A program made the position numbers and the translations under genes. Positions 1-8,035 of a DNA stretch of 64,000 bases are shown piece by piece. This stretch comes from Diogma glabrata (lineage: Eukaryota > Arthropoda > Insecta > Diptera > Cylindrotomidae), in the NCBI GenBank assembly GCA_963693315.1, contig OY856187.1, positions 424,010,429-424,074,428 on the forward strand, written 5' to 3'. Below the pieces are notes generated by a model, which ran no database searches, was not told the origin of the DNA, and saw only the letters and a program-made list of their open reading frames with translations. The number at the start of each line of letters is the position of its first letter. The first letter of the stretch is position 1.

Positions 1-48
1 GGCCAACGTATAATTCATAAAAAATATATAAAGAAACGAAAAATGGCA

Positions 49-52
49 AAAC
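49..52. repeat. Target-site duplication, left copy (AAAC)
   Basis: AAAC immediately precedes the TG of the 5' LTR and recurs immediately after the CA of the 3' LTR at 16650-16653. Four bases is a usual length for Ty3/gypsy integrases. Confidence 0.75.
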
Positions 53-260
53 TGTAATGGATAGTCTGGCATAATGTCAGAACGCAGTGTATTACAGTCG
101 CAGTTTCCTTAGTTGTTGTTCCTTATATTAATCTGTACCACTTGTAATAGATTCTCATCCCTTCGTCATCAATAGTCATATTTCATGTAGTTTCCTTAAC
201 CCATAGTTTCCTTATATTTCTTAAAATCTGACTAAATCTGCAATAGGTGGACGGACGTAT

Positions 261-276
261 AGGAGAGGGAAAATGG
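261..276 (+). promoter_or_regulatory. Polypurine tract-like sequence inside the LTR
   Basis: AGGAGAGGGAAAATGG is the best purine tract around the 3' end of the element, but it sits 208 bp inside the LTR (12532-12547 in the 3' copy) rather than just before it. Its role is unknown; it may be chance. Confidence 0.3.
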
Positions 277-1290
277 CACTAATTACCCTGATTTATTTAT
301 TCATTGATATAATATAATATTGGTTAATTTGAATTAATTGATAATTTTCTTTAATCATCATCCGTATGACCGCTAAACTTTAATCAGAATTTAATCTTAC
401 CACACACTAAAAGCGACGCGCGCTGTGTTTCTATTCGTTTGTTTTCAATATACTGCTAAAGTTTGAATTCTCTAGACATCAACCGTAATTAAACAATTTT
501 TTTTAAACCCTAAATATTTTTCCATTCATCCACATTCAACGATTTAATATCTCGTTTTTGTTAAACATTCTATTGTCTTAATTTCTTTCAAAATAATTTT
601 TCCGTTTCATTATATTACTACTTTGGATTGTAGTTTTGTAATATCTAAACAACATAACATCGAACGAACTTGATTTTGGTTCATTTTGGATTCAATGGTA
701 AATGTTATTGATGTGTCGGAAATATTTTGTATCTCAACCTTATCTTTGGGCAATAGTATCAAATAACGAACGGTTTTTTTTTAGCTATGAAAAATTCCCA
801 TCAATTGAAAACTCAATGGAAATTATATCACAACCAAAACACCGCATTCGAGTTTTTTCGAGCAAAATTTTTGCTATATAATACGGCCCTGCACATCATT
901 AAAATCTCTTAGTTCTACTACCTTTTTGTCAGAAGATCAGACGGTCGATTGTTATTTTGACAATCTGACTGGTGATTAAAAACAAAAATCGAAATTACCT
1001 ATTTTAAAATCGTAATTTATTTAATTTATTTTTTTTAAGATAATAAACCCGTTTTGTCCTTTTGTTCACATATTAAATGGTAAATTTCGTTTATTAAAGT
1101 TAATTTAGAAAAGTGAAAATAAGCAAATTATTTACGTGGAGTGTAACTTGTGTTGTCTTGATATCAATTTAAGTAGTAAATTTTGTTTGTCGGAATAATT
1201 AATTAATAACTTCGGGCGGAAATAATAATAAAAAAATAAACGTGCGCGGTTATCTTGGTGCGAGTACGGTTAATGCTATTCTCTGTCAAC

Positions 1291-1297
1291 TATAAAA
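1291..1297 (+). promoter_or_regulatory. Candidate TATA box of the 5' LTR promoter
   Basis: TATAAAA lies in the most GC-rich part of U3. Transcription would start near 1320-1325 if the usual 25-30 bp spacing holds. The copy at 13562-13568 is identical. No Initiator or DPE could be assigned with confidence. Confidence 0.5.
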
Positions 1298-2017
1298 GGA
1301 AGGTCACGATTAGCCAGGATACGATTGTTAATTCTGAGAAATGGCTGTCATGACGGAAAGATGGTGCGATGCAGAATAAAGAGTAGGAATATCAAAGCAA
1401 CCAGATAAGATTACTGTTCTGTGTGTGTATTGTCTTATGACCAGGAGTGAGGTGACGATAGTTGGAAAAGCTAGTGTACCGGAAACCAATTAACCGTGAG
1501 TAAACAAATCAAAAACACTTTATTGAAATTTATTTTGTTTTAATATAAAAATACCGGTAGGACTCGTTCCTCAGTGACCTCCAAGTTGAATTTTTTTTGC
1601 GTGTGTCTTGTGACAAAATCTCGAGTTAATGTATAACGGTACGAAGGTTACTCTAAAACCTCGTTTGTTCTTTTAGTGATCATAATTTTGGAGGACTGAG
1701 TTTTCGGTCGTTCTGGAGTTGAAGTGTGAAATTTAATTTGCGCGGCGCGACGCAGCAGGTTTATGGACTTGATTAACCTTCACTAAATTATAGAATTTTG
1801 TCGAGACGCAAAGGGAAACCAAAAAGCAGTGATTTCTTAACTCCGTGTTTGGTTGATAGTTTGATTTTTTTTTTGCCAAGGCCACATGACCCGAATGTAA
1901 ATATAACTGCAACTAATTACAATTTTGATCACATAATAACATTTTAATATTTGATTCGTATAAACAAAAAAAAAAAAAAAGAGAAGGGGTAGAACAAAAA
2001 AAAAAATAAGTTTCATA

Positions 2018-2938
2018 ATTATAGATAAATATTATACTTTGTTTATTTTATTCATTGATGTTTAAAATTAAAACAAAAACATTAAATCTGATTAATAATA
2101 ACATAACCACAAAATGGTTAAATAACTCAGTAATAAAGGAGATTTAAATCATATTAATAGTGATAAATAATTTACAGTTTTAATTTGCCATATTAAGATT
2201 ATAGGTAAATATTACACTTAGTTTATTTTATTCATTGATGTTTAAAAATTAAAAACAAAAACATTAAATCTGATTAATAATAACATAACCACAAAATGGT
2301 TAAGTAACTCAAAAAAAGAAAATAAAAATTTATTAAATAATATTAATAGGGATAAATAATTTACAATTTTAATTTGCCATATTAAGATTATAGGTAAATA
2401 TTACACTTAGTTTATTTTATTCATTGATGTTTAAAAATTAAAAACAAAAACATTAAATCTGATTAATAATAACATAACCACAAAATGGTTAAGTAACTCA
2501 AAAAAAGAAAATAAAAATTTATTAAATAATATTAATAGGGATAAATAATTTACAATTTTAATTTGCCATATTACGATTATAGGTAAATATTATACTTAGG
2601 TTATTTTTAGAATTAAAACAAAAACCTTAAATCTGAATAATAATAACATAACCACAAAATGGTTAAATAGCTCAGAAAAGAAATTAAAAATTTATTAAAT
2701 AATATTAATAGGGATAAACAATTTACAATTTTAATTTGCCATATTACGATTATAGATAAATATTATACTTTGTTTATTTTATTCATTGATGTTTAAAATT
2801 AAAACAAAAACATTAAATCTGAATAATAATAACATAACCACAAAATGGTTAAATAGCTCAGAAAAGAAATTAAAAATTTATTAAATAATATTAATAGGGA
2901 TAAACAATTTACAATTTTAATTTGCCATATTACGATTA
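2018..2938 (+). repeat. Tandem array inside 5' LTR, five ~180-bp units
   Basis: Units begin near 2024, 2204, 2394, 2582 and 2755. Each contains a GTTTATTTTATTCATTGATG-like block, an ACATAACCACAAAATGGTTA block and a TTTGCCATATTA end. Units two and three are nearly identical and the others are more diverged or shortened, as in arrays that grow by slippage or unequal exchange. No ORF runs through it. Confidence 0.85.
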
Positions 2939-3229
2939 GATTAACCGTTGAGTTATATAATATTCGTGTAGCGGGAGATTTTAGGTTAAGTCAATGAAAT
3001 TGTAAAACCAATAAACAAAAACAAAGAACGAACTGAATATACTGTAATATGTAACCAGATGTTGGATTTTGAGATTTTGTTTTGTGATCGGGTTTCCTGT
3101 CTGCGCGATTATGTTTGTTTACAATTACCAAATCTAAACCATATATTAATTGTACCTAGAGTTGATACAACATTGAAAGCGACGACTCTGTCCAAGCTGG
3201 CATAGCCTCGCTACTAAATTTATTATTTT

Positions 3230-3905
3230 TTTTTGGATTTCAACGCCTACGGCAACAATTACATCTCAACGTACTGCTTCACCATCGTTGATACCAATTA
3301 CTACCGTTCTATTTCAGCGAATCATTTCACTAGTATTGGTACAATTTATTATTTTTTTTTTATTTCAACGCCTTTCAACGGACAGCTCCACAATCATTGA
3401 TGTAAATTATGGCAGTTCTATTCCAGCGAATTATTTGACTGGTATTGGTACAATTGATTACATTTTTTTTGTGGATTTCAACGCATACGGCAACAATTAC
3501 CTCTCACCGATACAAATCACTACTGTTCTACTTCAACGAATAATCAGACTAGTATGGAGATAAAGTATTACATTTATTAGTCAACGCTGATGATTCCAAG
3601 TTTATGTAACGTTGCTGCTTACCATTTTTGTTCAACGTTTATAATACAAAATTATTGCAAGTTTAGTTAACGTAGCTACTTACCATTTCATTCATCGTTT
3701 ATAAGTACAATATTATTCAACGCTGAGGATTACAAATTTATTTAACGTTTCTGCTTACCATTTTTATTCAACGGTTATAATTTAACATTTCTACCTAACG
3801 TTTTTCGACAAAATTATTCAACGCTGATGATTACAAGTTTGTGTAACGTTCCTGCTTATCATTTCGTTCAACGGTTATAAGTACAATTTTATTCAACGTA
3901 TATGC
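3230..3905 (+). repeat. AACG-motif array in 5' LTR (U5 region)
   Basis: About 18 occurrences of (T)CAACG or TAACG occur in 670 bp, spaced roughly 20-60 bp apart, within degenerate ~70-90-bp units. Phrases such as ATTCAACGCTGATGATTAC and CTGCTTACCATTT recur. The open frame at 3288-3563 is a by-product of the repetition. The array could be binding sites or a decayed satellite. Confidence 0.6.
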
Positions 3906-4061
3906 CTACAAGTTGCAATCATTTATTTGGGACCAACGTAATCAATGCGGCAGTGCTGATGGAGGGCTGAATTGAGTCTGATCGGAGGCCAGGAAGATAT
4001 AACCATGGGGGAGTGCAATTGATTTTCTTTTTTTCTTTTTCTTTTGGTATAGGGGTGCGAA

Positions 4062-4100
4062 TGTGTGTGTGCATGTGTGTGTGTGTGTGTGTGTGTGTGT
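4062..4100 (+). repeat. GT microsatellite in 5' LTR
   Basis: An interrupted (GT)n tract whose main run has 13 units here and 12 at 16347-16370. It is one of only two LTR differences found by eye. Antisense ORFs rich in Thr-His come from it and are not genes. Confidence 0.95.
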
Positions 4101-4341
4101 ATGGGTGTGGGTGAGTGAATGGGGGGGGTTGAACGTGCCGACCGTCTTTCTTTCGTAGAAGGGGGTCGCCAGAGTCTCCATTTTTCCACTTGTATTGCTT
4201 ACCATTTCTGCAAACTTTCGTAATTAGCGTACATTTCTGTATTTGTGCTGAAGCAGCAGGTATTACTCTATCAAACCCGCGATGGCTGAGCCTTAGTCGT
4301 GATGGCTTTAAATTACTCAAGGTACGCTTCCTGCTATGCCA

Positions 4342-4365
4342 TTCTCATTGGTTCGCCAATGAGAA
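4342..4365 (+). other. 10-bp hairpin with TTCG loop at the end of U5
   Basis: TTCTCATTGG and CCAATGAGAA pair perfectly around a TTCG tetraloop, ending 14 nt before the last base of the LTR and 17 nt before the primer site. In the RNA it would be a stable stem just upstream of the primer tRNA. The closing pair is G-C, not the extra-stable C-G. The same hairpin is at 16612-16635. Confidence 0.7.
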
Positions 4366-4382
4366 AGCTCTTCATTACAAAT

Positions 4383-4400
4383 TGGCGCCCAACGTGGGGC
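4383..4400 (+). promoter_or_regulatory. Primer binding site for tRNA-Lys
   Basis: TGGCGCCCAACGTGGGGC, three bases after the LTR, is complementary to the 3' end of the tRNA-Lys(1,2) type. The same 18 bases prime reverse transcription in several retroviruses and, as I recall, in Osvaldo/Ulysses-type insect elements. Confidence 0.93.
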
Positions 4401-4981
4401 TTCTCTAAGGGTCCCTACAGCAATGTAGGACTCTGGAGGAGTCCCTCCATAAATTCACAAATTTTGAAAATATTTTTTTTTAAAAAAATTTTTCTTCTTT
4501 AATTAATTTTCTTTCCACCTTACAATAGTTAGAGGCTCTGGCGGCGTGGAAGCAATTCCCTGCTTCACACGCGCAGGAGCAAAGGAAGTCTGAGATTCCT
4601 CAGACTGTACTTTGATGGGGTTTTGCGTCCCCACGCCTCCAGCTACCATTCTCCTTTTTTTTTATTTTTCTATATAACGCAAGGGTGAGAATAGTTCTTC
4701 GGAATTATTCTCAATGGGGGTTACAATCCCACGTACCCTAGTAGCGGATGGGTTTCTTGCTGGCACGGGGAACGCCAGGGGTGACCAGGTGCCAGACTTA
4801 GATTTTTTGTAGAATGGTGTATACGCCTACTACATCCAGTCTGGTCATCTGGTCATGCTCTGGGTTCGTTGTGACATCAGGACTCTCATCCGAGCTACCG
4901 TCTCCTTAACGTTAGAGGCCCCTCCCAGGAGCGTTAGCACCCTATGATCTGAGTTGTCCCGTTCTCGCGAATGATACTGGG

Positions 4982-5030
4982 GAACATCTTCTAAAGCAGT
5001 TTTGATATCAACTGCTGAGGGAAGATGTTC
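4982..5030 (+). other. Two-part stem-loop in leader
   Basis: GAACATCTTC (4982-4991) pairs with GAAGATGTTC (5021-5030), and GCAGTT (4996-5001) with AACTGC (5010-5015). Both stems are perfect and coaxial apart from small internal loops. It is a candidate packaging or dimerisation structure. Confidence 0.6.
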
Positions 5031-6110
5031 GCCCAGCCTTCATGTCGCGAGTTAATTGGATTAACTCGGATCATAGCACCTCCCCGTATGTTTCGTCGTT
5101 CTCGATCGCGGATGAGAAGTGTCGGTTGATTGAATAATGGTGCAGAGGATTTATCCTCTGACCATTCCGGCGGCACTTGTCATCCGGGTGACAGGCCGAC
5201 GACACATACCCCACCTTATTCCTGTCTCACCTTACCTTCTCCTTTCCTTATACATCCCTTCTTGCTCCCTTTCCTTTTCCATCTCCGATCCTTTTAACGT
5301 AGATTAATTTTAACTTTCTCTTTGGTCCCAAAAAATTTTTTTTTTTAAACTCATAAACAACTTAAAAATATTCTAATCCAAATTAAGAAAGAGCGGCGGT
5401 CTCCACATTCAACCCTGTTGTGATGAACTCCCATTGGTTAGTCCTTCTGACCTTCGTCCGTCGAAAAATTCTTTGAAAAATAGAATAAATAAATAATACA
5501 TAAATTCGAAAATAAATTCGTCGAAAATAAAATAAATAAAATAATACATAAATTCGAAAATAAATTCGTCGAAAATAAAATAAATAAATAATAAATAAAT
5601 AAACTAGATTAATTAGCTATATGAGGCAGCTGATAATTCGGTTTACTAATCAGCTTTTCAATATATTTTAGGTGTCAACCAAAATTTTAAATACAACAAG
5701 ATAAGAATACAAAGTAAATTACAATCAAAATAAAAATAAGAGCAGCGTTCACATTTTCTCATCATTCACAAGCATCCGCACGGAATTATAAATGAAACAA
5801 ATAAAAAAATATACAACCCAATAAAAATCATTATAAAAACTCAAAAAAAAAAAAAAAAAACAAAAAAAAAAAAAAAAAATCAATAGCAATTAGGATCAAT
5901 GTTCACCTCATCGCATCACCTACAAGTAATCGTTATAATTATTGTTAAGTTTACTAATTTATTTAATTTAAATTATTTAACTTATTTCTAACTTTTTAAT
6001 TTTGCACGTTAGTCTTAAGTTTTGTACTTTGGTTAAGTTATCATCTTGTCTGATATATTTATCACTATTAATTTGAACGTTGTCGCGTTTCCTTTTTTCC
6101 GTTAGTTTGT

Positions 6111-6168
6111 TTGTGACTTTAGCGTCTCGGGAACCTCCAGATCTGCCCGGAATTGGGTCTGGAAATTT
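6111..6168 (+). repeat. Leader copy of a block repeated in the 3' UTR
   Basis: Matches 12000-12058 with about four differences over ~58 bp; shared stretches include GTCTCGGGAACC and CCAGATCTGCCCG. Weaker similarity appears to continue downstream (GCCACCTTCTGCCATAGCC versus ATCCACCGCTTGCAATAG). Confidence 0.8.
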
Positions 6169-6472
6169 TTTTTGTTTTGCCACCTTCTGCCATAGCCTTA
6201 GCATACCTGTTTTCTTTCCCTTTTCAAAAATTTTTTTTTTCGGTCAAGGACTTAGAGTTTGTCTAATTTTACTTACGACGATACCTTTTTTTATAATTCT
6301 GCTTTAAAATATTCAAAGTAATCAAATATTGGAATAAAATAATCGTTTCTGTTGATAATTAAATTGTTTATTTGGATTCAACGTTCACATCGATAGTGTA
6401 ACGATTTTCGTTTCACTCTCCATATACGTGCATTTATTGATCCGGTCTTGTGCGGCGGTTTGAGTGTTCATA

Positions 6473-8035
6473 ATGTCTGCCACTGATAAGATTGACGTTC
6501 TGGATAGGTCCAGCTCTTGTGCTGTTTGTCAACACGAAATAGTGCCGGCCGACGTAAAACTTCTCACTCGGTGTAACCATCTCTTTCATGACATCTGCCT
6601 CAACGACTGGTTGTTGCAGAATCACACCTGCCCAATTTGTCGAGCCGCTTGTGAGCGTGCAGAATTACAGAGGTTGCCTCGAGGGATAGATAAAAATAAT
6701 TATACAATAGTGCCACCCCCACCGCGACCTGTGACTCGATCTGTTACCGCAGGTTGGCAACGTCGTTCCAGTACCGGAAATCAGCCCTCGTCCACGCCTT
6801 TGGCAAACCGTCTTCCACCATCTCGACTCGCCGATGAAGTGCGAGTGAATATAGCTCAACGATCTCCCATATATGGTGCCGCTGCAGCGGAAGATCAAGG
6901 TTTTCAGGAAGCAGTAAATGCTCACATCGATCAGGAAATTTCGAGAATTAATCACTCAATGATGCAATCACGTGCTCCAGCACCTGAAGTGTTACTACCC
7001 CTAGCGCATAATGTAATCTCGCCCACCACCCCGAGACATCAATCGGTTCATTCAAATTATACGCCAGTAAATGCGTTTGTGCAAAATAATGTACCAGTAC
7101 CACCAATGTTTGCTGAACCTCATCCTGCTCTTGCTCCAGCTAGAATACGAACACATCTCGATCAGCACTCTACCACAGTTAGAAATTGGAACGTAACGTT
7201 CTCAGGCAGACCCGATGGGCTGGATGTTGAAGCGTTCATCTTCAGAATAGAGCGGCTGACAGAGATGTGTTTAAATAACGATTTTACTATTATCACCCGC
7301 TGTCTGTACCTGTTGTTCACAGATCGTGCCGCTGATTGGTTCTGGAGATATTTTCGCCAGAACCGACAGCTTATTTGGACTGACTTATGTCATGCTCTTC
7401 GAATAGAATTTCAAGACAGGCAGACGGACGAAGAGGTAAAGGAGCGGATGAGGGCCAGGAAACAGCGGCCCACCGAATTGTTTGATGAATTCTTACAATC
7501 AATTTATCGACTAGGCGATAAACTACGAGTACCGATGCCGGATGTGGAGTTGTTCTCCTTGATTCGCAACAACTTACGATTGGAAATTAGAAGGGAGCTA
7601 CTTTATGTCACCATCTATGGACTGGAACATCTGCGCCAGCTCTGCCGTGACCGCGAAAAATTATGGGCCGAGTCAATAACCAGACCGCGCGATTATAACA
7701 TTAGACCATCGAGACCGGTGTCTGAGGTGGATTTAGATCGTGAATTTTCACAAATACAAATTAACGAATTGCCAACTGAATCGTTACCAATTACATCCAA
7801 CGAACTTGCGGCAATACAGCCTGCCCCTAATATGAGACGAATAACCAGTTCAACTATTTGTTGGAACTGCAAACGACCTGGTCATCGGTGGCACGATTGT
7901 CGTGAATCACAGCGATTGTTTTGTTGGGGATGTGGGAAGGACGATGTGTTGTGTCCTAATTGTGAAAATTGTCAGGGAAACCGAAGGGGGGGCCAGAATC
8001 CCAACACCTTTTCTCGCTCCCAAGACCTGTCTTAG
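6473..8035 (+). CDS. gag: Gag polyprotein with N-terminal RING-H2 finger
   Basis: Structural protein of the retrotransposon, 520 aa from the ATG at 6473 (good context, A at -3). An in-frame GTG at 6464 is not a likely eukaryotic start. Residues 16-57 form a complete RING-H2: C16, C19, C34, H36, H39, C42, C53, C56, with W46, P54 and linchpin R57 as in active E3 ubiquitin ligases. A Pro/Ala-rich linker follows, with a PPPPRP stretch. About residues 236-400 are a Ty3/gypsy capsid domain (WNVTFSG, AADWFW and FLQSIYRLGDKL segments). Near the C-terminus are a CX2CX4HX4C knuckle (463-476) and a second CX2CX9CX2C motif (484-500). Gag particles normally form in the cytoplasm. That the RING recruits an E2 enzyme is inferred from the residues. 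The frame overlaps pol and ends 54 nt after the shift site. Confidence 0.95.
   Translation: MSATDKIDVLDRSSSCAVCQHEIVPADVKLLTRCNHLFHDICLNDWLLQNHTCPICRAACERAELQRLPRGIDKNNYTIVPPPPRPVTRSVTAGWQRRSSTGNQPSSTPLANRLPPSRLADEVRVNIAQRSPIYGAAAAEDQGFQEAVNAHIDQEISRINHSMMQSRAPAPEVLLPLAHNVISPTTPRHQSVHSNYTPVNAFVQNNVPVPPMFAEPHPALAPARIRTHLDQHSTTVRNWNVTFSGRPDGLDVEAFIFRIERLTEMCLNNDFTIITRCLYLLFTDRAADWFWRYFRQNRQLIWTDLCHALRIEFQDRQTDEEVKERMRARKQRPTELFDEFLQSIYRLGDKLRVPMPDVELFSLIRNNLRLEIRRELLYVTIYGLEHLRQLCRDREKLWAESITRPRDYNIRPSRPVSEVDLDREFSQIQINELPTESLPITSNELAAIQPAPNMRRITSSTICWNCKRPGHRWHDCRESQRLFCWGCGKDDVLCPNCENCQGNRRGGQNPNTFSRSQDLS
7975..7981 (+). promoter_or_regulatory. -1 ribosomal frameshift site GGGAAAC
   Basis: In the gag frame the heptamer reads G GGA AAC, a canonical X XXY YYZ slippery site of a type used by some retroviruses. 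Slipping one base back enters the pol frame, which is open from here to 11538. A second in-frame candidate, G GGG GGC, lies at 7987-7993. A downstream pseudoknot was not identified by eye. Confidence 0.8.

Larger units (their letters stand above)
53..4379 (+). repeat. 5' LTR (4327 bp)
   Basis: Direct repeat of 12324-16649, starting TGTAATGG and ending TTACA. It is several times longer than usual Ty3/gypsy LTRs. With the TATA box at 1291, U3 would be about 1.27 kb and R-U5 about 3 kb. It contains a five-copy ~180-bp tandem array (2018-2938), an array of AACG motifs (3230-3905), a GT microsatellite (4062-4100) and a hairpin next to the primer site (4342-4365). It has 10 T in the run near 3352 and 13 GT units, against 11 and 12 in the 3' LTR. 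Confidence 0.95.
4401..6472 (+). other. Long 5' untranslated leader of the retrotransposon
   Basis: This 2.07-kb stretch has no long ORF in the sense direction. It is GC-richer up to 5300 and then becomes AAATAAATAA-rich (5460-5620), with poly-A runs at 5841-5879. It holds the 4982-5030 stem-loop and a ~58-bp block (6111-6168) that recurs in the 3' untranslated region. Packaging and dimerisation signals would be expected here. Its length and upstream AUGs raise the question of how gag is reached (internal entry, shunting or splicing). Confidence 0.7.

Noticed and set aside
2018..2938. CRISPR-like array
   Set aside because: Units are ~180 bp with no unique spacers, in eukaryotic DNA inside an LTR.
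3919..4320. Overlapping minus ORFs rich in Thr-His in both LTRs (also 16191-16590)
   Set aside because: They are antisense translation of the GT microsatellite and flanks, present in three overlapping frames; no gene signal.
6464..6472. GTG as the gag start
   Set aside because: Not a normal eukaryotic start; the ATG nine bases downstream has good context and precedes the RING.
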